In this document: positions 25,637-39,200 of the stretch, one piece after another
Numbering within the stretch: the stretch's first letter is position 1
Layout of the letters: each line of letters starts with the position of its first letter
NCBI RefSeq assembly: GCF_030553075.1
Contig: NZ_CP130701.1
Span: 558,001 to 622,000 of the forward strand
DNA: 64,000 nucleotides
Direction of reading: 5' to 3'
Source: Halomonas sp. I5-271120
GTDB lineage: Bacteria > Pseudomonadota > Gammaproteobacteria > Pseudomonadales > Halomonadaceae
The notes under the pieces: model-generated
The model's database searches: none
Told to the model about the DNA's origin: nothing
What the model saw: the letters and a program-made list of their open reading frames with translations, nothing else
Program-made: the position numbers and the translations under genes

Positions 25637-26461
25637 ATGAGCACCATTGCCCCCGTTTCTTCCTGCTTTCTCCGTGATCCGGCGCTCCCCTTCATTGAGG
25701 CGCGCCTGGTGGCTGATGGCAATGCCCTGAGCCATGCTCTCCATAGTCACGATTGTCACTCCTTCGGCGCCATCACCTCGGGATGCTCGCACTACTGGAG
25801 CCGTGGCCAGGGTCAGAAGGTCAGTGCTGGCGATGTGGTGGTCATCAACCCAGAGGACCGCCACGCTTGCAATGCTGTTCAAGACACGTCCTGGGGCTAT
25901 CACATGCTGTATCTGGATAGCCAATGGCTGGCCGCACGCTGTCCTTCACTGCACGCTGATGACCAGGCGGACGTGCCGATGTTCGCCGCGCGGGTCAGCC
26001 GTGACCCTCGCCTCCACCAGGCCATCATCGCGCTGGGTTTTGCTCTCGCCGATCATGATACTCCCCGCATGGAACGAGAAAGCCGCGCCGAACTCATGGC
26101 AGAGCGCATACAGGAAGTACTCCATCCCCAGCGCCATTCGCCTATCCCGCCGGTACATTTGGCTCGTGCACTGGACCTACTGGCAACCGATTGGCACCGA
26201 GACCTGACACTCAAAGAGCTATGCCAGGCCGCCGAGTGCAGCGCCACCAGTCTGATCGCCGCCTTTCGCCGGCATCACGGCCTGACACCCCACGCCGCTC
26301 TGATCGACCTGAGGGTGCGCCATGCGCGCCAACAACTGCGCTTGGGTACTTCCATCGCAGACGTCGCCCAGGCCTGTGGATTCGCTGATCAGGCTCACCT
26401 GCAACGCACCTTCAAGCGTCTGCTGGCGACAACACCGGGGCACTATCTGGGACGCCGCTAG
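25637..26461 (+). CDS. AraC family transcriptional regulator
   Basis: A 274-residue regulator with an N-terminal cupin-like sensing domain (HSHDCHSFGAITSG; VVINPEDRHAC) and two C-terminal helix-turn-helix motifs (LTLKELCQAAECSATSLIAA and SIADVAQACGFADQAHLQR). This architecture matches AraC proteins that control LysE-family exporters, and a LysE gene lies convergently 11 bp away. Confidence 0.87.
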   Translation: MSTIAPVSSCFLRDPALPFIEARLVADGNALSHALHSHDCHSFGAITSGCSHYWSRGQGQKVSAGDVVVINPEDRHACNAVQDTSWGYHMLYLDSQWLAARCPSLHADDQADVPMFAARVSRDPRLHQAIIALGFALADHDTPRMERESRAELMAERIQEVLHPQRHSPIPPVHLARALDLLATDWHRDLTLKELCQAAECSATSLIAAFRRHHGLTPHAALIDLRVRHARQQLRLGTSIADVAQACGFADQAHLQRTFKRLLATTPGHYLGRR

Positions 26462-26472
26462 CCGCTGCCCCC

Positions 26473-27072
26473 TCAACCCAGCAACACAAGACCTGCGCTT
26501 AGCACCAGCAGTCCCGCTAACCCACGATTGATACACTGCATTCGGTGGGGCGACGATACCCAACCGTTCAACTGCCCCCCCGCCAGCGCCCACAGACTGA
26601 TCGATAACGCGCACAGGCTGCCCCACAGCACGGCGAATACTGTCACCAGCGCCGGATCGCCATCTGCCGCGAAGGCCCCCATTCCCGCAACGGATGCCAA
26701 CCAGGCCTTGGGGTTTATCCATTGCATAAAAGCGCCAGTGCACGCCCCCGCCGGCTCGGCTACCCGATCCATGTCGAGCTCACCATCGCTACGCGCTAGC
26801 CTCCAGGCCAGCCAGATCAGAAAGGCCACCCCGCCCAGGCGCACCAGATGGCGAAGCAACGGCCATTGCTGCCACAGTTCCACCATGCCGATCCCAATCA
26901 ACCACAGCAGCAGGGTGAAACCAGCGCTGGCCCCCATTACCAGCGGCATAGCACCGCGCCAACCTACGTGAATGGCCGTTGATAGCACCAGCAGATTCAC
27001 CGGACCAGGAGAAACGGACGCCGCCACAGCGAAGGCAGACATGGACACTAATAAAGATACCGACAAGGACAT
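26473..27072 (-). CDS. LysE/RhtB family amino-acid exporter
   Basis: A 199-residue membrane protein with six predicted helices. The N-terminal block SVSPGPVNLLVLSTAIHVG is the family hallmark, and WINPKAWLASVAG is the second. LysE/RhtB proteins export amino acids by proton exchange. Its stop lies 11 bp from that of the AraC regulator in tail-to-tail orientation. The substrate cannot be read from sequence. Confidence 0.87.
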   Translation of the reverse strand: MSLSVSLLVSMSAFAVAASVSPGPVNLLVLSTAIHVGWRGAMPLVMGASAGFTLLLWLIGIGMVELWQQWPLLRHLVRLGGVAFLIWLAWRLARSDGELDMDRVAEPAGACTGAFMQWINPKAWLASVAGMGAFAADGDPALVTVFAVLWGSLCALSISLWALAGGQLNGWVSSPHRMQCINRGLAGLLVLSAGLVLLG

Positions 27073-27411
27073 GGGACGACTCCACGAGACACGATGGCCC
27101 CATGTTGGCTAACCACCAGTGCTTCGTATTGAAGGAAATTTCAGCCAGCCGCATCCATCAACCTTCTGCCGTATCTTTTCTGGGTATTCCCTGGCAAGCA
27201 CCTGCATGACCAAAGCAGCGTCATATCCACCCAGAAGCCCGACCGCCGGGGGTACACCCAAAGTCTAGGTTGATGGCAACCAACGCCGGGGCTAGTGTTT
27301 CCTTATCATCCAACTTAAACGATTAAGTTTGCATTTAATCACCGCCAGTCGCCCTGGTTTGCCACCAGGATTCGCCCATTCAGACAACAACAACACGACA
27401 AGGAATGCCTG
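27073..27411. other. 339-bp region between lysE and the alpha-glucoside operon
   Basis: A divergent promoter region. It holds the LacI-like palindrome at 27312-27329, 83 bp upstream of the binding-protein start. No other clear structure or small gene was seen. Confidence 0.5.
27312..27329 (+). promoter_or_regulatory. Candidate LacI-family operator upstream of the alpha-glucoside operon
   Basis: AACTTAAACGATTAAGTT is an 18-bp near-perfect palindrome (one mismatched pair) with the central CG step typical of LacI/GalR operators. It precedes an operon that ends with its own LacI-family gene. Confidence 0.65.
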
Positions 27412-28710
27412 ATGATCAAGAAACTGATTCCCGCCATCGCACTGGCCAGCATCGCTGGCACCGCCACCACCCAGGCTCAGGCCGCTGAGCTGACCATTTC
27501 CTGCGGTGCCGTCGGCGCCGAACTGGCCCTGTGCGAGGAAGGCGTGAAGGCCTGGGAAGACAAAACCGGCCACACCGTCAACATCGTCTCGACGCCCAAC
27601 TCTTCTACCGAACGTCTCTCGCTCTATCAGCAGATTCTGTCTGCCCAGTCCAGCGACATCGATGTGATGCAGATCGACGTAGTCTGGCCAGGCCTACTCG
27701 CCAACCACCTGCTCGACCTGAAAAAAGTCCTCGGCGAGGACGCCGCCGCCGGCCACTTCGACACCATCGTCGCCAACAACACCATCGACGACCGCCTGGT
27801 GGCCATGCCCTGGTTCACCGACGCCGGCGTGCTCTACTACCGCAAGGATCTGCTCGAAAAATACGGCCATGAGGCGCCCGAGACCTGGGAAGAGATGACC
27901 GCGATCGCCGAGGAAATCCAGGACGCCGAGCGGGCCGCCGGCAACGAGCGCATGTGGGGCTACGTCTTTCAGGGCCGCGCCTATGAGGGCCTGACCTGTA
28001 ATGCCCTGGAATGGGTGGCGAGCAACGGCGGCGGCACCATCGTCGATGCCGACGGCGAAATCACCATCGACAATGCCAAGGCCGCCGAAGCGTTGGACCT
28101 GGCGGCAAGCTGGATCGGTGACATCTCACCGGAAGGCGCCCTCAACTACACCGAGGAAGAGGCCCGCGGGGTCTTCCAGTCCGGCAATGCGGTCTTCATG
28201 CGCAACTGGCCCTATGCCTGGTCGCTTGCACAGAGCGAGGACAGCGACGTGCGCGATCAGGTCGGCGTGGTCAAGCTGCCCCGCGGGGCCGATGGCCAAA
28301 ACGCCGCGGGGCCGGGCGGCGAAAACCAGAGCGCCGCGACTCTGGGAGGCTGGAACCTGGCGGTCTCCAAGTACACCGAGTCCCCCGAGGTTGCGGCCGA
28401 GCTGGTGGCCTTCCTGACAGGCGAGGCCGAGCAGAAGCGCCGCGCCATCCAGGGCGCCTACAACCCGACCATCGCCAGCCTCTATGACGACGAGGAAGTA
28501 CTGGCGGCCGTGCCCTTCTTCGGCACGCTCTACGACACATTCACCAATGCCGTCGCCCGCCCCTCTGCCCCCACCGGGGACAACTACGGCCGCGTCAGCA
28601 ACAGCTTCTTCAATGCCGCACACAGCGTGCTGTCTGGTAACCAGACCGGCGCCGAGGCGGTCTCCCAGCTGGATAGCGAGCTGTCGCGCATCAAGCGTCG
28701 TCGCTGGTAA
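27412..28710 (+). CDS. ABC transporter sugar-binding protein (alpha-glucoside/trehalose-maltose type)
   Basis: A 432-residue extracytoplasmic binding protein. The signal peptide (KKLIPAIALASIAGTATTQA) is cut near residue 24-25. The mature sequence shows the family-1 solute-binding pattern: YQQILSAQSSDIDVMQIDVVWPG region, cut here to SDIDVMQIDVVWPG, then MPWFTDAGVLYYRKDLLEKYG. It resembles ThuE/AglE-like proteins for disaccharide alpha-glucosides. AAGGA precedes the ATG. The gene is first in an operon with two permeases, an alpha-glucosidase, an ATPase and a LacI regulator. Confidence 0.87.
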   Translation: MIKKLIPAIALASIAGTATTQAQAAELTISCGAVGAELALCEEGVKAWEDKTGHTVNIVSTPNSSTERLSLYQQILSAQSSDIDVMQIDVVWPGLLANHLLDLKKVLGEDAAAGHFDTIVANNTIDDRLVAMPWFTDAGVLYYRKDLLEKYGHEAPETWEEMTAIAEEIQDAERAAGNERMWGYVFQGRAYEGLTCNALEWVASNGGGTIVDADGEITIDNAKAAEALDLAASWIGDISPEGALNYTEEEARGVFQSGNAVFMRNWPYAWSLAQSEDSDVRDQVGVVKLPRGADGQNAAGPGGENQSAATLGGWNLAVSKYTESPEVAAELVAFLTGEAEQKRRAIQGAYNPTIASLYDDEEVLAAVPFFGTLYDTFTNAVARPSAPTGDNYGRVSNSFFNAAHSVLSGNQTGAEAVSQLDSELSRIKRRRW

Positions 28711-28722
28711 CCGGAGGTCGTC

Positions 28723-30539
<1,817 letters not shown>

Positions 30540-30544
30540 CGCTC

Positions 30545-32203
<1,659 letters not shown>

Positions 32204-32250
32204 CCCCTTTTCATATGCTGGCGCCTGAGGCGCCGGCAGGGAGTCGCAAG

Positions 32251-33357
32251 ATGGCAAGCGTGAACCTCACACAGATCAACAAGATCTTCGGCAGCACCCA
32301 CATCATCAAGGACCTTGATCTTGAGGTCGGCGATGGTGAGTTCGTGGTCTTCGTCGGCCCCTCGGGCTGTGGCAAGTCGACCCTTTTGCGCCTGATCGCC
32401 GGGCTCGAGTCGATCACCGACGGCGACATGCACTTCGCCAACGACCTGGTCAATGACCTGCCGCCCCGGGAGCGCGGCGTGGGCATGGTCTTCCAGTCCT
32501 ATGCGCTCTATCCGCATATGACGGTATACGAGAATATGGCGTTCGGTCTCAAGCTCGCCAAGACCGACAAGCAGAGCATCGAGCAACGGGTGATGGAAAC
32601 GGCCCGCATCCTGCAGCTCGAGGAGCTACTGCAGCGCAAGCCCAAGGAACTCTCCGGCGGCCAGCGTCAGCGCGTGGCCATGGGCCGTGCCATGGCCCGC
32701 GAGCCGCGCATCCTGCTGTTCGATGAGCCGCTCTCCAACCTGGATGCCTCGCTGCGCGTGCAGATGCGCAACGAGATCGCCCGGCTGCACCATCGGCTGG
32801 GTTCGACCATGATCTACGTCACCCACGATCAGGTCGAAGCCATGACGCTGGCCGACAAGATCGTGGTGCTGAGGGACGGTCGCATCGAACAGGTCGGCAG
32901 CCCCCAGACGCTCTATCAGCAACCCGCCACCAAGTTCGTTGCCGGCTTCATCGGCTCGCCAACCATGAACTTCCTGCCCGCCGAGCTGGTCTCGGGCGGC
33001 GACGAGGGCTGCCGAGTACGCGCCGAGGGACTGGGTGAGCTGGCCCTGCCCCAGGACGCAAGCGCTCAGGCCCAGGGGGCTGCCCTGTCCCTTGGCGTGC
33101 GTCCCGAGCATCTGAGCCTCGCCGAGGCCCAGGGCGACAACCGCTTCGAGATCGTCAACGTCGAGTACCTGGGCAATGAGGTCTATGTCTATCTCGAGCC
33201 CAAGGCCGGCGAGGCGCTGCTGATTCATCGCAGCGAAGCCCCCAGCCAGTGGCAGGTTGGCCAGCAGGTCGCCCTAGTACCACAGCTCGAACACGTGCAC
33301 CTGTTCGATTCAAGCGACCGGGCCCTGGGGCTCGCCAAGGCCGCTGCGGCCGCCTGA
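32251..33357 (+). CDS. Sugar ABC transporter ATPase, MalK/UgpC family
   Basis: A 368-residue ATPase: Walker [10 protein letters not shown] near residue 38, Q-loop [13 protein letters not shown], signature [16 protein letters not shown] near 135, Walker [13 protein letters not shown], switch THDQVEAM, then a C-terminal OB-fold ([10 protein letters not shown]) characteristic of MalK-like proteins. The ATG at 32251 has AGGGAG upstream. It energises the two permeases of this operon and is followed by a terminator-like hairpin. Confidence 0.9.
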   Translation: MASVNLTQINKIFGSTHIIKDLDLEVGDGEFVVFVGPSGCGKSTLLRLIAGLESITDGDMHFANDLVNDLPPRERGVGMVFQSYALYPHMTVYENMAFGLKLAKTDKQSIEQRVMETARILQLEELLQRKPKELSGGQRQRVAMGRAMAREPRILLFDEPLSNLDASLRVQMRNEIARLHHRLGSTMIYVTHDQVEAMTLADKIVVLRDGRIEQVGSPQTLYQQPATKFVAGFIGSPTMNFLPAELVSGGDEGCRVRAEGLGELALPQDASAQAQGAALSLGVRPEHLSLAEAQGDNRFEIVNVEYLGNEVYVYLEPKAGEALLIHRSEAPSQWQVGQQVALVPQLEHVHLFDSSDRALGLAKAAAAA

Positions 33358-33379
33358 GACCCCGACATCCCATAGCGCT

Positions 33380-33404
33380 CCCGCCACCGGCTGACGGTGG
33401 CGGG
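33380..33404 (+). terminator. Hairpin after the sugar ABC ATPase gene
   Basis: CCCGCCACC (33380-33388) pairs with GGTGGCGGG (33396-33404) across a seven-base loop, 23 bp after the ATPase stop. CACTCCTTTC follows. It may partly separate the regulator gene from the operon. Confidence 0.6.
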
Positions 33405-33470
33405 CACTCCTTTCACCGGTCTGTCACCAGCCTGTCACGAGCGGTATCATCGAGCCGAGATCCTATCGTC

Positions 33471-34535
33471 ATGGAACCGCCTGTGAGTGCTGCCCCACCC
33501 CGCATCACCCTGAAAGACCTGGCTCGGGAGCTTGGCGTATCAACGGCCAGCGTCTCCAACGCCTTCAACCGCCCCGACCAGTTGTCGCCCAAGCTGCGCG
33601 AACGCATTCTCAGCGAGGCACAGCGACTCGGCTACTCAGGCCCCGATGCCAAGGCGCGCAGCCTGCGTACCGGTCGCTCGCGGATCATCGCCGTGGTGCT
33701 CGCCGAAACCCTGACCTACAGCCTCAATGACGCCGTGGCAAGCGAGTTGCTGGCCGGCATCGCCGAGGTGCTCGACGTCCACGGTCATACGCTGCTGCTG
33801 CTTTCGGGCCGACAGCATGTCTCCCAGGCCCCCGGCTCGGCCAACATCGCCGATGGCTTTATCGTCTATGGCCTGATGCCAAGCCTCAAGGTGCTGAACG
33901 ACATACCGGCTCAGCGTCCTATGGTGGCGGTCGACTTCAATATCCAGTCGCGTCCCAGCGTGCATGTCGATAACGAACCCGCCAGCTATGCCGTTGCCAG
34001 CCATGCTCTGACCGCGCGCCCCAAGCGCCCCGGGATCATCAACCTGCGCCTGACAGAATCGCCCTGCAACGGCAGGGTCACCGCCGAGCACACCTTGCTG
34101 GCCGCCGGCCAAACCATCACCCGTTCGCGGCTGGCCGGCTTTCATCGCGCCCTTGAGGAGCAGAGCTTTGACCCGGCCACGGTGCCGATGTGGAACATCG
34201 AGGAGAACACCTTTGATGTCTGCGCGCCGGTGATCGGCGAGATTCTCGATCTCCCCGACGACGAACGTCCCGACCTCTTGCTATGCATGTCCGACCGCAT
34301 CGCCCTGACCGTGCTCACCCTCGCCGAGCGGCGGGGCCTGCGCATTCCCGAAGACCTGCGCCTGACCGGCTTTGACGGCATCGCCGAGGGCCAGAACCGG
34401 GATCCGCGGCTGACCACCATCCGCCAGGACAGCCATGAGAAGGGCCGCATCGCCGCACGTATGATCCTGGGGCTGGCGCCTCGGGAAGACTGCATGCTGC
34501 ACACCGAGCTGATTCTCGGCGACACCTGCCCGTAA
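33471..34535 (+). CDS. LacI family transcriptional regulator of the alpha-glucoside operon
   Basis: A 354-residue LacI protein. The headpiece helix-turn-helix is ITLKDLARELGVSTASVSNA followed by FNRPDQLSP, with a hinge helix (KARSLRTGRS) and a periplasmic-binding-like effector domain (FIVYGLMP; LTGFDGIAEG). The ATG at 33471 gives the expected start; a long upstream extension is not credible. It probably represses the upstream transport and hydrolysis genes through the palindrome at 27312-27329. Confidence 0.87.
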   Translation: MEPPVSAAPPRITLKDLARELGVSTASVSNAFNRPDQLSPKLRERILSEAQRLGYSGPDAKARSLRTGRSRIIAVVLAETLTYSLNDAVASELLAGIAEVLDVHGHTLLLLSGRQHVSQAPGSANIADGFIVYGLMPSLKVLNDIPAQRPMVAVDFNIQSRPSVHVDNEPASYAVASHALTARPKRPGIINLRLTESPCNGRVTAEHTLLAAGQTITRSRLAGFHRALEEQSFDPATVPMWNIEENTFDVCAPVIGEILDLPDDERPDLLLCMSDRIALTVLTLAERRGLRIPEDLRLTGFDGIAEGQNRDPRLTTIRQDSHEKGRIAARMILGLAPREDCMLHTELILGDTCP

Positions 34536-34577
34536 AAATGCTGACCTTAATAACGAGACGCTGGAGAGCCCGGCCTT

Positions 34578-34594
34578 AGAGGGCGTTGCCCTCT
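34578..34594 (+). terminator. Weak hairpin after the LacI gene
   Basis: AGAGGGC/GCCCTCT with a GTT loop, 43 bp after the LacI-family stop; no T tract follows. Confidence 0.4.
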
Positions 34595-34613
34595 CAGTGC
34601 CATGACTAGGGCC

Positions 34614-34668
34614 TTGGCTAGGTTATTGGCTAGTTCTTGGAGATTCTTGGATGGTTCTTGATTAGTTC
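34614..34668. repeat. Degenerate ~11-bp tandem array
   Basis: Five adjoining copies: TTGGCTAGGTTA, TTGGCTAGTTC, TTGGAGATTC, TTGGATGGTTC, TTGATTAGTTC. Copy length varies from 10 to 12 bp. Confidence 0.8.
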
Positions 34669-34880
34669 TGGACACAAGACGCTTCGCACTTCTCGGCTCC
34701 CTCAAGCCACCGCGTCACCTCTTGCGAGACTGCCAGGGTTGCACGTTCTTTCCCCTCTTCCCCAATGCCCGACATGCGATCATGGCGACCTGCCGTTACT
34801 CGTATTGCAACACCTCTTACAGAAGAGCCTCCCTCTGACAGCACGTCTCTTTCAACAGAGCTCTTTAGGGACGTTCAAAA

Positions 34881-34991
34881 AGCATTGCTCTGGAAGCCAG
34901 GTTCTAGCAACCCGGTCCTAGCATCCCAGCCCTGGAAACCAAGCTCTGGGACTAAAGCTCTAGAAAAGAAGCTCTGTGAGCTGGGTTCTGT
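34881..34991. repeat. Seven-copy 14-bp degenerate tandem array upstream of the RND operon
   Basis: In-phase 14-mers from 34894: AAGCCAGGTTCTAG, CAACCCGGTCCTAG, CATCCCAGCCCTGG, AAACCAAGCTCTGG, GACTAAAGCTCTAG, AAAAGAAGCTCTGT, GAGCTGGGTTCTGT. A 13-bp partial copy precedes them. The array ends 25 bp before the adaptor start. Confidence 0.85.
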
Positions 34992-35016
34992 CAGCGCCTC
35001 GATGATTGGAGTATTC

Positions 35017-36276
35017 ATGTCTGCCCCTCCTGCCTCACCATCTCATCCTCCTCGCCGCCCATGGCTGGCGCGGCTGTCTGCTATCGCGATACTGGCGCTC
35101 GCCGTCGCCGTGGCTGGCTACTGGCTGACGCATCGGCCCCAGGCGCCCAAACGCGCGCCAGCCGAACGCCCTGTGCCGCGCGTCGAGGTGATGACGGTCG
35201 GGCACCAGGCCGAGGCACCGGTGCTGAACGCCCATGGCCGCGTGCTGGCCGCCCGGGAAACGACCCTGTCGACCTCGATCAACGGCCGCCTGGAGGCCTT
35301 CGCTCCGCAGGTCGAACCGGGCCGCCGGGTCGCCAAGGGGCAGTGGCTGGCAAGGCTCGAGCGCACCGACTACGAACTGGCCCTGCGCGAGGCAGAGGCG
35401 TCGCTTGCCAGCGCCGAATCGGATCTTGCCTCCGAGCAGGGCGAGCAGATCCGCGCCGCCGCCGAGTACAGGACCTTTGGCCGCGACCTTCCCCCGGCCA
35501 GGCGAGCCTTGGTGCTGCGCGAGCCCCAGCTCAAGGCGGCCAAGGCCGCTGTGGAAACCGCTCGCGCCCAGCGCGACCGCGCTCAGACCGACCTGGCACG
35601 CACTGAGGTTACCGCCCCTTTCGATGCCGTGATTCAGGAGAAGCTGGTCGGCGAAGGGGCCGGGCTTGGCGCCTATGCCGACATCCTCAGCCTGGTCGGC
35701 ATCGAGCGCTTCTGGGTGCGCCTCAACCTGCCTCAGGAGGCGCTGACCTGGCTTGACACTCACACTGCCGACGGCCACGGCAGCCGCGTGGAGCTCGACA
35801 GCCCCGCCTGGCCCGACGGCCAGATCCGTGAGGGCGAAGTGTGGAGTGTGCTGCCGAGCCTCGAGGAAAGCGGCCTGATGACCCAAGTGATGGTGGCGGT
35901 GGATGATCCGTTGGCACTCGAACATGAAGGCGCCCCGGCGCTGCGCCTGGGTGACCTGCTGGAAGCACGGCTGTATCCCGCGCAGACCCGCCAACTGATC
36001 CGCATACCGGTCTCGGCGCTGCGCGGCAACCGCAGGGTCTGGCTGCTCGATGAAAACAACCACCTGAGAATGCGTGATGTCGAACTCGCCCATCGAGGCG
36101 ACGAAGTCGCGCTGATCGAGTCGGGCCTGAACGACGGCGAGCGTGTGATACTGGGCAACCTGGCCAATGCTGAGGCCGGCATGGCGTTGAAGGCCCGTGA
36201 CAGCGAGATGGCCGAATCCACAGACAGCCCCTCCGGCGACGCAGCAGCAACACCCCACCAGGAGGGCAACGCATGA
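35017..36276 (+). CDS. RND efflux periplasmic adaptor subunit
   Basis: A 419-residue HlyD/AcrA-type adaptor. One hydrophobic anchor (LARLSAIAILALAVAVAGYW, residues ~18-37) has no lipobox cysteine. It is followed by the barrel-sandwich start (VLAARETTLSTSINGRLE), a helical hairpin rich in Ala/Glu (residues ~120-190) and TEVTAPFDAVIQEKLVGEG. The ATG at 35017 has TGGAG upstream; the frame extends far upstream through repeat sequence that I exclude. It ends in an ATGA overlap with the pump gene and would link the pump to an outer-membrane channel, not encoded here. Confidence 0.87.
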   Translation: MSAPPASPSHPPRRPWLARLSAIAILALAVAVAGYWLTHRPQAPKRAPAERPVPRVEVMTVGHQAEAPVLNAHGRVLAARETTLSTSINGRLEAFAPQVEPGRRVAKGQWLARLERTDYELALREAEASLASAESDLASEQGEQIRAAAEYRTFGRDLPPARRALVLREPQLKAAKAAVETARAQRDRAQTDLARTEVTAPFDAVIQEKLVGEGAGLGAYADILSLVGIERFWVRLNLPQEALTWLDTHTADGHGSRVELDSPAWPDGQIREGEVWSVLPSLEESGLMTQVMVAVDDPLALEHEGAPALRLGDLLEARLYPAQTRQLIRIPVSALRGNRRVWLLDENNHLRMRDVELAHRGDEVALIESGLNDGERVILGNLANAEAGMALKARDSEMAESTDSPSGDAAATPHQEGNA

Positions 36277-39200
36277 GCCAGCCCCCTGATCACCGTCGCA
36301 TCCGCGGCCCTATCGCCTGGATGCGTGATCACGGCGTAGCCGCCAATCTGCTGATGCTGTGTCTGATCCTCGGCGGCCTGTGGAGCTCGACCCTGATCAC
36401 CAAGGAGGTCTTCCCACGCTTCACGCTGGAAAACGTCAATGTATCGGTGAGCTACCCGGGCGCGACGCCCGAAGAAGTCGAGCAGAGCCTGCTGCTGGCC
36501 ATGGAATCGGCCGTGCAGGATGTCGAGGGCACCGACAAGATCACCGCCACCGCCCGAGAAGGCAGCGGCTCGCTGTCGATCGAGCTGCAGGACGGCATCG
36601 AGACGATGCGCGCCTATCAGGATATCCAGCAGGCCATCGATGGCCTGACCACCCTGCCCGACGCGGCCGAGGCGCCACGCTATTCGCTCAGCGGTCATTC
36701 CCGCTCGGTCATCGAACTGATGCTGCACGGCGACACCGATGCCTTGACACTGCGTGACGTGGGCGAACGGCTGCGCAGCGAACTGCTGTCGGGCGACGGC
36801 ATCACCAAGGTCGAGCTATCCGGCATTCGGGACCGACAGGTGCAGGTGACCCTCGACCAGACGGCGCTGCGCCGCTACGGCCTCGACCATGGCGACCTGG
36901 CAACCCGCATCGGCAACGAGGCCCTGAACCTCGCCGGCGGCAGCCTCGACACCCGGGACGGCGAATACATGGTGCGCTACGAGGCACGCCGCGAGGGCGC
37001 CGCGGACTTCGCTCGGCTGCCGGTACTGTCGACCCAGGATGGCAGCGTGATCCGCCTCGGCGATATCGCCACCATCAAGGATGGCTTCGCCGACAGCGAC
37101 AGCGACAGCGAAGTACTCTACGACGGCCAACCCGCTATCGGTCTGGATATCTATCAGGTCGGCGACCAGACCCCGACCGAACTCTCGGCCGTGACCCGGG
37201 AGCTGCTGCCGGCCCTGCGCGCAAGCCTGCCCGAGGGACTCTCGCTGAGCGTCGCCGACGATGACTCGGAGATTTATCAGGACCGCCTGGAACTGCTGCT
37301 CAAGAACGCCTGGCTGGGGCTGGCGCTGGTGCTGGTGCTGCTCGGGCTCTTCCTCGAGGCGCGTCTGGCATTCTGGGTCACCCTGGGCATTCCCACCGCC
37401 TTTTTGGGCTCTCTGCTGTTTCTGCCGCTGATGGATGTCTCGATCAACATGATCTCGATGTTCGCGTTCATCATCGCGCTAGGCATCGTGGTCGACGACG
37501 CCATCATCGTCGGGGAAAACATCCACGCCCACCGGGAGCGCGGCGCTAGCCCCCGGGAGGCGGCGATCCTCGGTGCCCGTGAGATCGCCGTGCCGCTGGC
37601 CTTCGCGATTCTCTCCAACATCGTCGCCTTCCTGCCGCTGCTGTTTCTGCCCGGCTTCCTCGGCCTGATCTTCGGCATCATTCCGATGGTAGTGATCTGC
37701 ATCTTCGCCCTGAGCTGGATCGAAGCGGTGTTCATTCTGCCCGCCCACCTGAGCCATGCGAGTCGCGCGCCAAACCGCCTGCTAGCACCGCTGGACCGAC
37801 TGCGTCGACGGGTACAGGGCGGCCTCGACCGCTTTACTCAAGGGCCCTTCCGCTCACTGCTGGAACGAAGCCTCGACTACCGCGGCCTGACCGTGGCGCT
37901 GGCCATGGCAATGCTGGTCCTGGCGCTCGGTTGGCTGGGCAGTGGCCGACTCGGCTTTACCCTCATGCCGCGGGTAGAATCCCACCAGGCCGGCGTCACC
38001 GCCAACCTACCGGCGGGCAGCCCGATCGCCGACGACCGGGCGCTGCGCAACCAGCTGCTGGCCGCCCTCAAACGGGTGGAACAGCGCGACGATGGCCCGG
38101 TACTGGCTGCCAGCAGCGCCACCATCGATGCCGATAGCCTCAGCGTAGTGGCCTTCCTCGATACCGAGGCCGACGACAACTGGTCTACCGGCCAACTCAG
38201 CCGCGCCTGGCGTGAGGAGGTCGGCCACCCGACCGGCGCCGACACCCTGCTGTTCGAATCCGACGTGGGCGGCCCCGGCAGTGGCGCCGGCCTGACGATA
38301 CGTCTTTCTGCCGCTGACAGCGCCTCGCTGGAAAAGGCCGCCAAGCGTGTTGCAGAGCGGCTCGCCGACTACCAGCCGCTCTCCGACATCGACAGCGGCC
38401 TTGAGAACGGCAAGCGTGAGCTGCGCCTGTCGTTGACCGCCACCGGCCGTGCCCTGGGGCTCGATGGTAGCGACCTGGCGGGCCAGCTGCGCGGCCCCCT
38501 GCAAGGCGCTACCGCCCTCAAGCAACAGCAGGGCCGCAATGAGGTCGAGGTCAAGGTATTGCTGCCCGAGAGCGACCGAACCAGCCTCGCCCAGCTCGAG
38601 GGGCTCAGCGTGCTGACGCCGGACGGCGTCGAGGTCCCCCTGTCGCGGGTCGCCCACATCATCACCGACACCGCCGCGTCGACCATTACCCGCATCAATG
38701 GGCGGCGGGTCATCGACGTCACCGCCAACGCCACTCCGCCGACGGCGGTCAATCAAGTGATCACAAGCCTCAAAGAGGAGGTCTTTCCCCAATTACGCGC
38801 CGACATACCCGGACTTAACATTGGCTTTGGCGGTCGACAGCAGGAGACCAGCGACAACTTGAAAAGCCTCCAGACGTCGTTGCTGTTCACCCTCGCCGCG
38901 CTCTATCTGCTGCTGGCGATTCCCTTTCGCAGCTACCTGCAGCCGCTGCTGGTAATGGCGGCGATTCCCTTCGGCCTGATAGGCGCGGTGATCGGTCACC
39001 TGCTGATGGGCTATGGGTTGTCGGTGATCAGCCTGCTCGGCATGCTGGCGCTATCGGGGATCGTCATCAACGACGCCCTGGTGCTGATCGACACCGCCAA
39101 CCGGCACCGCCGGGCCGGGCAAGATCCGCGCAGTGCGGTGACCGCGGCCGCCCTGCGCCGGCTGCGCCCGATCCTGCTGACGACGCTCACCACCTTCTTC

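Larger units (their letters stand above)
34536..35016. other. 481-bp repeat-rich region between the LacI gene and the RND operon
   Basis: It holds a 7-bp hairpin (34578-34594), an ~11-bp degenerate array (34614-34668) and a seven-copy 14-bp array (34894-34991). An open frame runs through it into the adaptor gene, but its composition is repeat-derived and I do not call a gene. Confidence 0.6.

Noticed and set aside
34881..34991. CRISPR array
   Set aside because: Copies are 14 bp, imperfect and directly adjoining, with no spacers, and no cas genes occur in the window.
34765..35016. An 84-codon N-terminal extension of the RND adaptor
   Set aside because: It is translated from the 14-bp repeat array and spacer; the ATG at 35017 has a ribosome site and gives a normal adaptor N terminus.
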